DNA of 64,000 bases, taken from positions 806,001 to 870,000 of the forward strand of contig NZ_FRBL01000001.1 of assembly GCF_900142605.1 (NCBI RefSeq), written 5' to 3'. A model generated the notes under the pieces. It was given only the letters and a program-made list of their open reading frames with translations, was not told the origin of the DNA and searched no databases. The stretch comes from Chitinophaga jiangningensis (GTDB taxonomy: Bacteria; Bacteroidota; Bacteroidia; Chitinophagales; Chitinophagaceae). This document shows, in pieces, positions 8,607 to 18,482 of this stretch (positions are counted from its first letter, which is position 1; every line of letters starts with the position of its first letter). Made by a program: the position numbers and the translations under genes.

Positions 8607-11033
8607 ATGATACGCAATTATCTGAAAATAGCGCTGCGCAACCTGTGGAAAAACAAAGCTTTTTCCGCCATCAACATCACCGGGCTGGCCATAGGCATAG
8701 CCACCTGCCTGGTTATTTCCATCTATGTGAGCTATGAACTCAGCTACGACCGGTTCAACAAAAACTCGGACCGCATCGTAAGAGTAGTGCTGCGGGGACA
8801 GGTAAAAGGCGAACCAATGCGGGAAGCCAATGTATTTCCACCACTGGCCGCCGTGCTGAAAAGCACCTTCCCGGAAATTCAGGAAACCGTGCGACTCCGA
8901 AACGCCGGCATCCCTACCATCACCTATAAAGACAAAACTTACCAGGAATATATGATGGGCTACGCCGATCCATCCCTGTTTAAAATATTCGACTTCGACC
9001 TGCTGGATGGGAATAAATCCCAGGCACTGACGGAACCTTTTACTATCATCCTGTCCGACAAAACCGCCAGAAAATATTTCGGCAACGCCGACCCCATGGG
9101 CAAAATGCTCTTCTTTAAGGATGAAAACCAATACTACCGCGTGACCGGGGTATATAAAGAACAGCCAGCCAACACGCATATGCGTTTTGATATGCTCGCC
9201 TCTATGAGCTCTGTTGCTGACTCCCGCTCCGAGTCCTGGCTTACTTCCGGCTATTTCACCTACCTGCTGCTGCCTAAAGGTTACGATTATACGAAGCTGG
9301 AAGCCAAGCTACCGGCGCTGGTGGAAAAATATGTAGGCCAGCAAATGCAGGAACACATGCACATGTCGCTCAGCGAATTCAAAGCGGCCGGTAACAAATT
9401 TGACCTTCGCCTGCAACCACTGACAGACATCCACCTTCATTCCGATTATGCCTACGACCTGGATACCCCCGGCGATATCCGCTACATCTATATCTTCGGC
9501 GCTATTGTCCTGTTCATGATACTGATTGCCTGCATCAATTTCATGAACCTCAGCACCGCTAATGCCGTAGGCAGGGTAAAGGAAGTGGCCATGCGGAAAG
9601 TATTGGGGGCCGCCAGGGGAAGGCTGGTGATACAGTTTATGCTGGAATCCATTGCGCTTACCCTCATTGCCACTATTATTGCAGTCGTACTCGCGTTCCT
9701 GTTACTCCCTACCTTTAATAAACTGGCAGGCCGGAATATAGAACTGCATTGGCTCAGCACCCCATGGCTTATACCGATCATCCTGGTTTTTGCAGTGATT
9801 ACAGGTATGATAGCCGGCAGTTATCCAGCTTTCTTCCTCGCATCTTTTAAGCCGGATGCAGCGCTGAAACGGAGCTTCAGCCCCGGTGGCAAACAAGGCA
9901 CACGGATCCGCAGCAGCCTCGTAGTATTCCAGTTTTTTGTATCCATTACTTTAATAGTGAGCACCGCTATTGTTTATAATCAGCTGTCGTATATACAGCA
10001 TAAGAAACTGGGGTATAATAAAGATAATGTGCTCCTGCTGCACCAAACCGACCGTATCAGCGGATCGCAGCGGGAAGCCTTAAAGGGTAAGCTGTTGCAG
10101 GACTCCCGAGTTAAAGGCCTCACGGTATCAGCCTATCTGCCTTCAGGCCCCAGCTATTCTAATAACTATTTCATTTACGAAAAGACGTCCGATGCACAGA
10201 TTAAAACGCTGCGCTATGAAGTAGATGAAAACTACCTGGACGTAATGGGCATGCAGCTGCTTGCAGGGCGCAACTTTTCCGCTAAATTCGGCGGTGATAC
10301 CTCCGCAGCGGTGATCAACGAAACAACTGCCAAAGCCATGGGCTGGGGTAATAATGCAATAGGCAAAACCTACCGGCATATGGATATTAACGCACCCGGC
10401 AAAACGTACCAGGTGATAGGCGTGGTGAAAGACTTTCATTTTAAATCCATGCATTCTCCTATTTCACCGCTGGTAATGGAGCTTGGCAACGGCTGGGGGC
10501 CAATGTTTATCATCAAGCATGATCCTGCTCATACAAAAGAACTCGTAGCCAGTTTGGAAGGCCAGTGGAAATCCATGAACACCGATGTGAGCTTCTATTA
10601 TACCTTTTTAGATCAACACTATGCCGACAGCTATCAGTCGGAAGCCAATACCGGCCGCATCCTCGCCATATTTGCCGGCCTTACAATTTTTGTAGCCTGC
10701 CTCGGGGTATTTGGCCTGGCCACCTACACCGCCCGTAAGCGCGCCAAAGAAATCAGCGTGCGTAAAGTAATGGGAGCAAGTGTTTCAGGTATTGTGAGGT
10801 TACTATCCACCGATTTTCTGAAACTGGTGTTGCTGGCCTTCCTGTTATCTGTACCGGCGGCCTGGTACCTGATGCAGCAATGGCTGAAAGGCTTTGCTTA
10901 CCGGGTGGATATCCACTGGTGGATTTTTGCCGCAACGGCGTTTGGCGCCATTATTATTACCTTATTAACGGTGAGCCTGCAGGCAGTAAAAGCCGCCCTT
11001 GCCAACCCAATTAAAAGTTTAAGGAGCGAATAA
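8607..11033 (+). CDS. ABC transporter permease with two FtsX domains (MacB-type)
   Basis: An 808-aa inner-membrane protein with the Bacteroidota duplicated MacB_PCD-FtsX layout. TM1 is at about residues 21-42 (FSAINITGLAIGIATCLVIS), followed by a periplasmic core domain to about 285. Three helices follow, with the FtsX signature VGRVKEVAMRKVLGAARGRLV. A second reentry helix at about 430 leads to another periplasmic core. A terminal FtsX unit carries KRAKEISVRKVMGAS. No ATPase gene is adjacent, so the ATP-binding subunit must be encoded elsewhere. Such permeases are mechanotransmission pumps or regulators rather than classical importers. The upstream region (8457-8606) holds two CGGACA words 22 bp apart (8498 and 8520). 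The cargo cannot be inferred. Confidence 0.9.
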   Translation: MIRNYLKIALRNLWKNKAFSAINITGLAIGIATCLVISIYVSYELSYDRFNKNSDRIVRVVLRGQVKGEPMREANVFPPLAAVLKSTFPEIQETVRLRNAGIPTITYKDKTYQEYMMGYADPSLFKIFDFDLLDGNKSQALTEPFTIILSDKTARKYFGNADPMGKMLFFKDENQYYRVTGVYKEQPANTHMRFDMLASMSSVADSRSESWLTSGYFTYLLLPKGYDYTKLEAKLPALVEKYVGQQMQEHMHMSLSEFKAAGNKFDLRLQPLTDIHLHSDYAYDLDTPGDIRYIYIFGAIVLFMILIACINFMNLSTANAVGRVKEVAMRKVLGAARGRLVIQFMLESIALTLIATIIAVVLAFLLLPTFNKLAGRNIELHWLSTPWLIPIILVFAVITGMIAGSYPAFFLASFKPDAALKRSFSPGGKQGTRIRSSLVVFQFFVSITLIVSTAIVYNQLSYIQHKKLGYNKDNVLLLHQTDRISGSQREALKGKLLQDSRVKGLTVSAYLPSGPSYSNNYFIYEKTSDAQIKTLRYEVDENYLDVMGMQLLAGRNFSAKFGGDTSAAVINETTAKAMGWGNNAIGKTYRHMDINAPGKTYQVIGVVKDFHFKSMHSPISPLVMELGNGWGPMFIIKHDPAHTKELVASLEGQWKSMNTDVSFYYTFLDQHYADSYQSEANTGRILAIFAGLTIFVACLGVFGLATYTARKRAKEISVRKVMGASVSGIVRLLSTDFLKLVLLAFLLSVPAAWYLMQQWLKGFAYRVDIHWWIFAATAFGAIIITLLTVSLQAVKAALANPIKSLRSE

Positions 11034-11138
11034 GTAATTGATTTTCATGGGTGTGAAAAATTTTTTAATTTTTTTTCAGTGATCGTGTAACATTCTGAAA
11101 GGTCGCGTATCTAAAAGGAAATTTAAAAACAAACACCC

Positions 11139-11984
11139 ATGAAAAAGTTATTCGTTCTCTTCCTGATATTCGCACTCGCTGCTCTTTGCCTGAATACATT
11201 TGCGCAAACTACACAACCTGGTTTCCAGGTAAAAACTGTCGGAAAAGGTAAACAGGCAGTCATCATGATTCCCGGATTTACCTGCAGTGGCGATGTATTT
11301 GATGGTACCGCTGCCGGCCTTGGTAATAAATATACGAGCTATATATTAACCATGCCTGGCTACGCAGGTGCTCCTGCCGAAGCCGCACCAAACATCAGCA
11401 ACTGGGTAGAGGAAATTGCTGCCTATGTACGCAAAAACAATCTGCATCATCCGATACTGATCGGGCATAGCCTTGGTGGCGGACTGGTAATGACGCTTGC
11501 CTCACGCTACCCTGACCTGTTCAGCAAAGCCGTTATCGTAGATGCGTTACCGTGCCTCGGTGCACTGATGAACCCTGACTTCAAACAGGCTGAAACCCCT
11601 GACTGCTCTGCCTTTGCAAACCGCATCCTACCGATGAATGACTCTGCCATGTACAAAATGCAAAAAATGACCATCTCACGCCTTACTACAGATACCGTAC
11701 ATAAAGAAGATATTATCAGGTGGGGTGTAAAAACAGACCGTAAAACATACGTGGATACATACTGTCAGTTTTCCAACCTGGATCAGCGTACCACAATTTC
11801 TGCCGTAAAAATTCCGACCCTGGTGTTATTAGAATCTTCTTTTATTAACTTTAAACCGGCGATAGAAGAACAATATAAGCATCTGACAACAGCCACCCTG
11901 AAATACGCCACCAAGGGATTACATTTTATCATGTATGACGATACAGAATGGTATCTTAACGAAATCACCCAATTCCTCAATTAG
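11139..11984 (+). CDS. Exported alpha/beta hydrolase
   Basis: A 281-aa serine hydrolase with a Sec signal peptide (1-23, ending NTFAQ). The fold signatures are the oxyanion-side HxG-like segment MIPGFTCSGDVF and the nucleophile elbow IGHSLGGG with Ser111. The candidate acid lies near LVLLESS, and the candidate catalytic His is in the TKGLHFIMYDD segment near the C-terminus. It probably acts on small esters, amides or lactones in the periplasm. The last 50 bp overlap the start of the downstream ECF sigma gene, so hydrolase, sigma and membrane protein form one transcription unit. The substrate is not predictable. Confidence 0.85.
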   Translation: MKKLFVLFLIFALAALCLNTFAQTTQPGFQVKTVGKGKQAVIMIPGFTCSGDVFDGTAAGLGNKYTSYILTMPGYAGAPAEAAPNISNWVEEIAAYVRKNNLHHPILIGHSLGGGLVMTLASRYPDLFSKAVIVDALPCLGALMNPDFKQAETPDCSAFANRILPMNDSAMYKMQKMTISRLTTDTVHKEDIIRWGVKTDRKTYVDTYCQFSNLDQRTTISAVKIPTLVLLESSFINFKPAIEEQYKHLTTATLKYATKGLHFIMYDDTEWYLNEITQFLN

Positions 11985-12456
11985 CCAGCAGCAAGCCTTT
12001 GATGAGCTGTACGCCGACTACTGGGACAAAGTTTTCCGCCTGTGCATGGGTTACGTAAATGATGATGACTGGGCCAAGGATATTGCACAGGACACGTTTA
12101 TTACCGTTTGGCAGCAGCTGCCCAACTTCCGGAACGAAGCTGCCATCGGTACCTGGATCTTCCGCATCGCCTGTAATAACTGTTTACGCCAGCTGGAAAG
12201 AAGCAGCAAATTTGTGAGAAAGGAAGTGGATAAAGCCGACGAAGGCCCGGTGGTAAATGAAGATGAAGTGAACTTTCTGTATCAGTGTATTGCTACTTTA
12301 AATGAAACGGACAGACTGATAATCTCCATGGAGCTGGAAGATGTGAAACAGGCAGAAATAGCCGGCATCCTGGGCATGAGCGAATCAAATGTGCGGGTGA
12401 GAGTACATCGCATTAAAGAAAAACTGACGGAAAAATTTAAGGCATATGAACGCTGA
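11935..12456 (+). CDS. ECF-subfamily RNA polymerase sigma factor
   Basis: A 173-aa sigma-70 factor. Region 2 lies at about residues 23-85 (AFDELYADYWDKVFRLCMGYV, then KDIAQDTFITVWQQLP). Region 4 lies at about 115-168 with the helix-turn-helix VKQAEIAGILGMSESNVRVRVHRIKEKL. The start used is the only ATG ahead of region 2. It places the first 17 codons inside the hydrolase gene in another frame, so translational coupling is likely. No fecR homolog is adjacent; instead an 11-bp overlap links it to a four-helix membrane protein, which is the natural anti-sigma candidate. Confidence 0.88.
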   Translation: MTIQNGILTKSPNSSISQQQAFDELYADYWDKVFRLCMGYVNDDDWAKDIAQDTFITVWQQLPNFRNEAAIGTWIFRIACNNCLRQLERSSKFVRKEVDKADEGPVVNEDEVNFLYQCIATLNETDRLIISMELEDVKQAEIAGILGMSESNVRVRVHRIKEKLTEKFKAYER

Positions 12457-13042
12457 CGATAAATTTCAACAGCTGTGGCGTAGCAGAAAAACAGCGCCGG
12501 CACCAGATATCAAAGCCCTACTGGAAAAGGCAGCCAAAGTGAAGGGCGCCGTAAAACGCAAGCTCATTTTATCGTACGTGCTGCTGATCGCCACCATCTT
12601 CTGGGCCTGCTACATTGTAGCGATGTCGCGCCCGAAAATGATCACCACCTGGATAGGCGTAGCACTGGCCATCATGGCCATCCTGCTGTATCTTGCCAGT
12701 TCCGCCGGCCTTATCAAACAACTTTTCGCCAAAGGCCAGGAAGAAGTACCAGTGCAGGAATACCTACAAAACATGTTGCAGATCCGGGAAAAACAACGCT
12801 ACCTGCAACGCGGCATTTTAAACGCCTACTTCATCCTGCTGTTTTCCGGTCTGGCACTTTATATGATCGAGTACACCAGCCATCTTAGCATCACTACCAC
12901 CCTGATGATATATGGTGCGGTTACGGTTTGGGGGTTAATCAACTGGTTTTATTTCAGGAAGAAGGCAATTGCCAAACAGGAACAATCCCTCGGGGCTGTT
13001 ATCAGTAAACTGGAGGCAGTAATAGCAGATACAAAAGACTAA
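12446..13042 (+). CDS. Four-TM membrane protein, putative anti-sigma partner
   Basis: A 198-aa protein without a recognised named family. The cytosolic N-terminus (1-45) is charged and includes the segment DDKFQQLWRSRKTA. Four membrane helices lie at about 46-68, 73-95, 125-147 and 152-170, and the C-terminus is a charged coiled-coil-like tail. The start overlaps the sigma gene by 11 bp, the usual arrangement for a sigma/anti-sigma pair. The short soluble N-terminus before the first helix resembles how small membrane anti-sigma factors present a sigma-binding segment. Function is inferred from context only. Confidence 0.7.
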   Translation: MNADDKFQQLWRSRKTAPAPDIKALLEKAAKVKGAVKRKLILSYVLLIATIFWACYIVAMSRPKMITTWIGVALAIMAILLYLASSAGLIKQLFAKGQEEVPVQEYLQNMLQIREKQRYLQRGILNAYFILLFSGLALYMIEYTSHLSITTTLMIYGAVTVWGLINWFYFRKKAIAKQEQSLGAVISKLEAVIADTKD

Positions 13043-13060
13043 CGTAAAGCCATAAACGAA

Positions 13061-13096
13061 AAGAAGCCAGGTCCATTTTTCAGGACCTGGCTTCTT
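13061..13096. terminator. Bidirectional terminator hairpin
   Basis: A perfect 14-bp stem (13061-13074 with 13083-13096) and an 8-nt loop lie between two convergent operons. AAGAA on one side and TTCTT on the other give partial U tracts for both strands. Confidence 0.75.
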
Positions 13097-13138
13097 TCAT
13101 TCACATGCATGGTAAAATTCCGCAAAAAAGCTTTCCTG

Positions 13139-14446
13139 TTATTGTGCAGGATCAGCCGGGGTATTAGCGTTATCGTTCCGTTCAACGAGCGGATAAGGGA
13201 AGTAGGTACGCTTACGTTCAGACGCTGGTCTGCCGAAGCGGCGACTATCCTCCAGTTCCTGTCCGGCCAGGTATAATTCTATTCTCCTATGCTTATAAAT
13301 GGAATCTAATAAAGCCGCTGGGGAGGCAACACCGGCGATGGCAGGAAGTCCTGCACCTACGCCGTAAATATCGCCGGAAGGTTGTTTGGTCACCACTTTA
13401 TTAAGCTCAATTAAGCCGTTAAGGACATCGCCTTTACGTGCATAACACTCTGCTTTGATCAAAGTCATTTCTCCTGGTAAATACACCGGTATCTGCGCTG
13501 TGGTAGAAGTCCAGAAACCTTTGATACCCCATTTCAGTGAAGACGTAGGGTTTCTCAACAAATAAAATGGCAGGCGCTGGTCAGCATTTTCCGGGCGGAA
13601 TCCAACCGGTAAACCCATGGTGGAATCCGTAGCCTGATAAATGTTGCTCGTAGCCGCCACCAGGAAAAAGATCGGGTTGTTTACCTGGTCATTAAAGTTA
13701 AGGGTGGATTTAACCGTGAGGCTAGCCTTATCTGCCGCAGCCAACGCTACATCGTAATCACCTGCACATAGGGCATACCTTGCTTTCAGCGCATACAGAG
13801 AGTTGAGTATATTTACACCTGCCGGTACATACGGTGTAAAATTGCTACCTATAGGCGTTGCCGTGATGGTATTAATCGCATTATCCAGCACACCTACTGC
13901 CTTGCGATAACCAGCCTGACCGCTAATGAAGGTTACCGGTGGCGTATTAGGGCCAGGGAAACCACTGGTATCAGGTACCTGTTCAAAAAAAGCGGCCTGT
14001 GTACCTATTGCCCATGCTTTATACAACGAGGCGTAGGCAATTACACCACTGGCAAAACCTGCATCGGTAATCACCTTCGGAGTGGTAGCTAACACCCTGT
14101 TGGATTCATAAATAATCTTGTTACTGGTATTCCATAACTGGTTAATAACGGAGTTGGTATTTAATACTGCAACGCCACCGGTTTGCAACTGCGCTTCATC
14201 CACATTTCCTGTGTTGGTTACAAAAGTTTCACCCGTAAGGATGCTGCCCGCGGTAACCGAATTATAGAGCAAACCAGTACGATCCTTTACATAATAGGCC
14301 TGTAAGCCCACTACTACATCCGCAATGGCCGCAGGGGTGCTGTAAGCCTGATCAGACGAGGGTCCGCTCGGGTCCGAAAAATTTTTGGAACAGGAGGTGG
14401 CAATGGCCAGTGTTCCTATCAGGCAATATTTAATATATTGATTCAT
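13139..14446 (-). CDS. RagB/SusD-family glycan-binding lipoprotein
   Basis: A 435-aa outer-membrane lipoprotein. The lipobox is LAIATSC (Cys19), followed by SKNFSDPSGPSSDQAYSTPAAIADVVVGLQAYY, the SusD N-terminal pattern. Helical repeat segments follow (ARYALCAGDYDVALAAADKA; GEMTLIKAECYARKGDVLNGLIELNKVV). The C-terminus has RRIELYLAGQELEDSRRFGRP, a canonical SusD ending. It is the last gene of the minus-strand operon GH9-CE4, DeoR, SusC, SusD, and lies 20 bp after its SusC partner. It probably binds the oligosaccharide released or modified by the GH9-CE4 enzyme. Confidence 0.93.
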   Translation of the reverse strand: MNQYIKYCLIGTLAIATSCSKNFSDPSGPSSDQAYSTPAAIADVVVGLQAYYVKDRTGLLYNSVTAGSILTGETFVTNTGNVDEAQLQTGGVAVLNTNSVINQLWNTSNKIIYESNRVLATTPKVITDAGFASGVIAYASLYKAWAIGTQAAFFEQVPDTSGFPGPNTPPVTFISGQAGYRKAVGVLDNAINTITATPIGSNFTPYVPAGVNILNSLYALKARYALCAGDYDVALAAADKASLTVKSTLNFNDQVNNPIFFLVAATSNIYQATDSTMGLPVGFRPENADQRLPFYLLRNPTSSLKWGIKGFWTSTTAQIPVYLPGEMTLIKAECYARKGDVLNGLIELNKVVTKQPSGDIYGVGAGLPAIAGVASPAALLDSIYKHRRIELYLAGQELEDSRRFGRPASERKRTYFPYPLVERNDNANTPADPAQ

Positions 14447-14466
14447 GACTTTTCTCTTTTAAGGAT

Positions 14467-17400
14467 TTAGAATTTTGCACGTACACCTATGCTGTAGGTT
14501 CTTGGAATAGGAACAGCACCGAAGTCAATACCACGCAGCAGCGTACTCTGGCCGGCAGCATTTACTTCCGGATCATATCCTTTATAGTTATCCCAAGACA
14601 CCAGGTTACGGCCACTGGCCATCACCGTCAGATCACTGAATCCTTTGATTTTTCCGAAATTATAAGAGAGGGCAACTTCACGCAGCTTCACAAAGGAACC
14701 ATCGTCAATCCTGAATTCCTGGATCTGGTATACACCATTGATGTATCCGCGAGGCAGCAGGCCAAGATCTTCTGCTTCTGCAATTTTACCGTTGTCCACA
14801 CCCTGGCGTGTTCTGTAGTCGGCATTAAACACATCCACGCCCTGTACGATATCCAGCTGAGTATGTAAAGTCAGGTTTTTCCAGGTGAAGTCGTTGGTAA
14901 TGGTAGATGTATAATCCGGGTTCGGGTCACCGATTTTTTTATTCAGCACAGCACCGGTAGGCAGGCCGTTGCCATCACGGCCAGGGGTATACGTAAGTGA
15001 AGTATTCTGTACACCTCTTTCGGTGAGTGGAATACCATTGGCATCCTTGATTATATTACCGCTGTTATCTCTCGCATAAAATGCGCCATAGAAAAATCCG
15101 ATAGGCTCATTTTGTGCAATACTTACGCTGGCACCACCGATATTGTTATACAGGATCAAACCGCCACCAATATCAGTAGCTTTGTTTCTGTTCCTGTTGA
15201 AGATGCCGGTGAAATCCCATCTGAATGTTTTCGTTTTTACAGGAGTGGCGTTCAGCACTACCTCAATACCATTGTTTTCCAGCGTACCAATGTTGGCCTG
15301 GTAAGAAGTAAAACCATCGGTTGGTGCAATCGCCCTGGCAATCAGCAGGTCCTTTACTTTCTTACGATAGTAGTTAACGCTCAGGCCTATACGATCACCG
15401 AGGAAAGCCATGTCTGTACCGAATTCCAGCTCTTGCTGCCTTTCAGGCTTCACGTTAGGATCGGTGTAGGTGAGGGGCGACTGGAATGCGGACGCACCAA
15501 TGAAAGCGGTAGCATTATAGGTATTGAATCGCGCATAGGCCGGGATACCTGTCAGGTTACCCGACTCACCGTAAGCTGCCCTGAATTTCAGGAAAGTCCA
15601 CCATTTAGCAATATTGGAATTCTTCCAGTAATCCGCACCGGACAACACATAACTACCACTCAGTTTGGAGTACAGCTGATTGCGCTCATCCTTTCCGAAT
15701 ACAGACGAACCATCCAGACGCAGTGCGCCGGTAATGAACAACTGATCCTTGTATTTAAAGTTTTGCTGGATGAACTCACCGGCAATGCTCAGCTCTGTAC
15801 GCTGATCTTCGCCCGGAATGATGGTGGCAGCTTTGGCGGCACTCTGTACAAACGGCGGCAAACCTCTTCCCTGGATCATGGTATAGTTCATCTTCTGATA
15901 TTGCACGGAGTAACCCACCTGTGTAACGGAAGAAAAGTTTTCGCTGATCTGTGCGTTATAGGTAGCATTCACATCATGGTTGATCATGAATGAAATATTA
16001 GTAGCCGCACTGGAATAACCATTCAACGTAGGGTTGTTAGGGTTACCACCTCCATAAAATCCGGTGCTTACAAAGTAGGCATACGGCGGAATCAGGGTTG
16101 TTCCGTTCTGGGAATAGTTATCGATACCCATTTTATAATCGATGCTCAGGTTCTTGATTGGTTTGATCGACAAACCGGCACCGGCAATGATACGGCCAAC
16201 TGTTTGGCGCTGATCAAAATCTTCGATAATAGATACCGGGTTTACACGACCCAGGTTACCCACTTTCATGAGGTTACCGATGGCATCGCGCTTATGGATA
16301 TCGTAGTAGTTACCGATAATGGTAACGGAGTTCATTGGTGAGTAAAACGTGTTGCCATCCGGCTTTTCGTTGGACCTGCTGGAAACGTAGTTCATGGAAC
16401 CGTTGAAGGTGAGCCATTTGGTGATCTCCTGATCCAGGTTAAGGCGGAAGCTGAAACGATTGAAATCAGTGTTTCTGATAATACCCTGGTTATACATGTA
16501 ACTGGCAGAAGCAAAGTATTTCGTTTTATCCCGACCACCCGCTACGGATACGTTATTATCGGTACCTACGCCCGTGCGGAAAATGTAATCCTGGTAGTCA
16601 TAACGATTAACAGGGGTGGTGTTGGTGGCCAATGGTGGCGTACCAATGAGGTTTTGTGTGGATACATCCGGATCGCCGCCGAATTTAAGTGGCGCCTGGT
16701 TTACCTCCAGTTTCTTGCGAATCTGGTTCACATTAAAGCTGGTGGAGAAATTTACCACCGGCTTACCTTCTGCGCCTCTTTTAGTGAAGATCTGTACCAC
16801 ACCGGCATTCGCGCGGGAACCGTAGATGGCTGCCGCCGCGGCACCGTTCAGCACCTCGATGCGTTCGATATCAGCGGGGTTAATATCTGCCATACGGCTC
16901 TGGCCAATGGTACCAACCGTCGTACCCCCGTTATAGTTAGGGTCGGTATTGGTTACGCGGGTGGTACTGTTATCAATGATCACCCCATCAATGATATACA
17001 GTGGCTCGGAGGAGCCGCTGATGGTACTGATACCGCGGAGTCTTACGGACATTGCGCCGGAAGGGTCACCGGAGTTCTGGATGATCTGAGCACCGGCGGT
17101 TTTACCTTGCAGTGCAGTGAGCACATTGCTGGTGGCGCCTTTATCTAATGCATCTGCTTTTACGGAGCTGATATAACTACCCAGCTGACGGCGGGTGGTA
17201 CCGGCAGAAGTACCGGTAACTACTACCTCATCCAGCTTGGATACGTCTTCCGCCATGGTGGCATCTACGGTGGTGCTGCCACTGCTGCTGACGGTTACCT
17301 GTTTTTGTTGTTGCTGAAAGCCAATACCGGAAAACACGAGGGTGTAGGTACCTGCGGGCTGTGTCAGGCGAATGGTGTATTTGCCATCAACATCCGTGGA

Positions 17401-17580
17401 AGCACCCTGATTGGTGTTTTTTACGGCAATGGTAATACCGGGAACTGCTGATCCTTTTTCGTCCGTAACCTTTCCCGAAATAACGAATTGCGCGGATGCT
17501 GCCAGGGACATAAAGCAGCATAGCAGAAAGAGCAACATGGTGCGCGGACACACTGCCCATTTGAATCGGAGCAATTTCAT
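14467..17580 (-). CDS. SusC/RagA TonB-linked outer-membrane transporter
   Basis: A 1037-aa TonB-dependent glycan importer. It has a signal peptide (1-30, ending LAASAQ), a carboxypeptidase-D-like regulatory domain (about 32-112: FVISGKVTDEKGSAVPG), a TonB-box-like LDEVVVTG segment, and a plug with SEPLYIIDGVIID and GAAAAAIYGSRANAGVVQIFTKRG. A long beta barrel follows and ends in YSIGVRAKF. There is no STN domain, so unlike the SusC at 2507-6079 it does not signal through FecR. Control is more likely through the DeoR protein encoded 103 bp upstream. The most likely substrate is a beta-linked glucan or amino-glucan, by association with GH9-CE4. Confidence 0.94.
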   Translation of the reverse strand: MKLLRFKWAVCPRTMLLFLLCCFMSLAASAQFVISGKVTDEKGSAVPGITIAVKNTNQGASTDVDGKYTIRLTQPAGTYTLVFSGIGFQQQQKQVTVSSSGSTTVDATMAEDVSKLDEVVVTGTSAGTTRRQLGSYISSVKADALDKGATSNVLTALQGKTAGAQIIQNSGDPSGAMSVRLRGISTISGSSEPLYIIDGVIIDNSTTRVTNTDPNYNGGTTVGTIGQSRMADINPADIERIEVLNGAAAAAIYGSRANAGVVQIFTKRGAEGKPVVNFSTSFNVNQIRKKLEVNQAPLKFGGDPDVSTQNLIGTPPLATNTTPVNRYDYQDYIFRTGVGTDNNVSVAGGRDKTKYFASASYMYNQGIIRNTDFNRFSFRLNLDQEITKWLTFNGSMNYVSSRSNEKPDGNTFYSPMNSVTIIGNYYDIHKRDAIGNLMKVGNLGRVNPVSIIEDFDQRQTVGRIIAGAGLSIKPIKNLSIDYKMGIDNYSQNGTTLIPPYAYFVSTGFYGGGNPNNPTLNGYSSAATNISFMINHDVNATYNAQISENFSSVTQVGYSVQYQKMNYTMIQGRGLPPFVQSAAKAATIIPGEDQRTELSIAGEFIQQNFKYKDQLFITGALRLDGSSVFGKDERNQLYSKLSGSYVLSGADYWKNSNIAKWWTFLKFRAAYGESGNLTGIPAYARFNTYNATAFIGASAFQSPLTYTDPNVKPERQQELEFGTDMAFLGDRIGLSVNYYRKKVKDLLIARAIAPTDGFTSYQANIGTLENNGIEVVLNATPVKTKTFRWDFTGIFNRNRNKATDIGGGLILYNNIGGASVSIAQNEPIGFFYGAFYARDNSGNIIKDANGIPLTERGVQNTSLTYTPGRDGNGLPTGAVLNKKIGDPNPDYTSTITNDFTWKNLTLHTQLDIVQGVDVFNADYRTRQGVDNGKIAEAEDLGLLPRGYINGVYQIQEFRIDDGSFVKLREVALSYNFGKIKGFSDLTVMASGRNLVSWDNYKGYDPEVNAAGQSTLLRGIDFGAVPIPRTYSIGVRAKF

Positions 17581-17683
17581 AATTGTTGTTTAGACTTGTT
17601 GATAAATGGGGATCTCTATCACCCGTTCCAGGCAAAGCTGTTGGTTACATTCGAATAGTTGGGCAATTACAGGATGGCTTCCC

Positions 17684-18430
17684 TTAGAGGATTTTTACTC
17701 CCTTCTTGCCGTACGGTATTAATTTCTTTGCCTTTGGCTGTAATTCCGTTATTATAATATCTATTGCATCAATATCACAGACCTTCAACCTGTCTGCTGT
17801 ATCTACTTTTTCTGAAATGGAAAGGGCCACTACTTTTCTGGAGGTGGCGATCATGGCTTTCTTTACCTGCACTACCTCCCAGTCATTATCGGTGAGGCCC
17901 GCATCTGCATCTATCGCATTTACACCGAGGAAGCACAGGTCTGCACGGATATTCATGATTTTGGTAATCGCTTCTCCTCCTACGGTGATTTTCGAATCTT
18001 TTGCCAGCTTGTCCCCAATCACAATTACTTCAATGTTCGGGTGGTTGGCGTATTCAAAAGCTGCCGGTAAGCTCACGGTAATAAATGTAGCACGTAAATC
18101 TTCCGGTAGTAATCTCGCCATTTCCATGATGGTAGTACCCCCTGTGGTGAGTACAAACATCCCGTCCTGTATGAGCTGCACCGCTTTCATGGCAATGATG
18201 CGTTTTTCTGCGGCAGCGTATACGTCGTGGGATGCAATACCATCGCGGTACGACTTCGATAATGCGCCTCCATGTACTTTCAGAATCTTTCCTTCCCGGG
18301 CCAGTTCGGTAAGGTCTCTGCGTATAGTGTCTTCCGACACCTGGAGCTGCTCGCTCAGATGGGAGGACAATACCTTGTTGTGCAGGTTTACCTGATGGAG
18401 TATATAGGCCTGGCGTTCTTCTTTTAACAT
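17684..18430 (-). CDS. DeoR/GlpR-family transcriptional regulator
   Basis: A 248-aa sugar-responsive repressor type. The N-terminal winged helix-turn-helix (about 5-55, with LSSHLSEQLQVSEDTIRRDL) carries the DeoR signature, including TIRRDLTELAREGKILKVHGGA. The C-terminal DeoRC sensor domain (about 75-230) is phosphosugar-isomerase-like, with VLTTGGTTIMEMARLL and DLCFLGVNAIDADAGLT. The ATG at 18430 matches the family N-terminus; an upstream in-frame ATG at 18469 would add 13 atypical residues. It sits inside a polysaccharide-utilisation operon, between the enzyme and the SusC gene. Such loci more often use hybrid two-component, AraC or SusR regulators, so a phosphosugar-sensing regulator here is notable. 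Confidence 0.9.
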   Translation of the reverse strand: MLKEERQAYILHQVNLHNKVLSSHLSEQLQVSEDTIRRDLTELAREGKILKVHGGALSKSYRDGIASHDVYAAAEKRIIAMKAVQLIQDGMFVLTTGGTTIMEMARLLPEDLRATFITVSLPAAFEYANHPNIEVIVIGDKLAKDSKITVGGEAITKIMNIRADLCFLGVNAIDADAGLTDNDWEVVQVKKAMIATSRKVVALSISEKVDTADRLKVCDIDAIDIIITELQPKAKKLIPYGKKGVKIL

Positions 18431-18482
18431 GGATACAAATCTTCCGTCAAATTCGGCAAAAAAATGCATGAATCCAAATATA

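Noticed and set aside
8574..9179. A 201-aa minus-strand open frame opposite the FtsX-type permease
   Set aside because: It is antisense to the permease and also crosses its start; composition is not protein-like for this genome.
15112..15993. A 293-aa plus-strand open frame opposite the SusC gene
   Set aside because: It is antisense to a well-supported TonB-linked transporter, and its Cys/Thr-rich composition has no recognisable domain.
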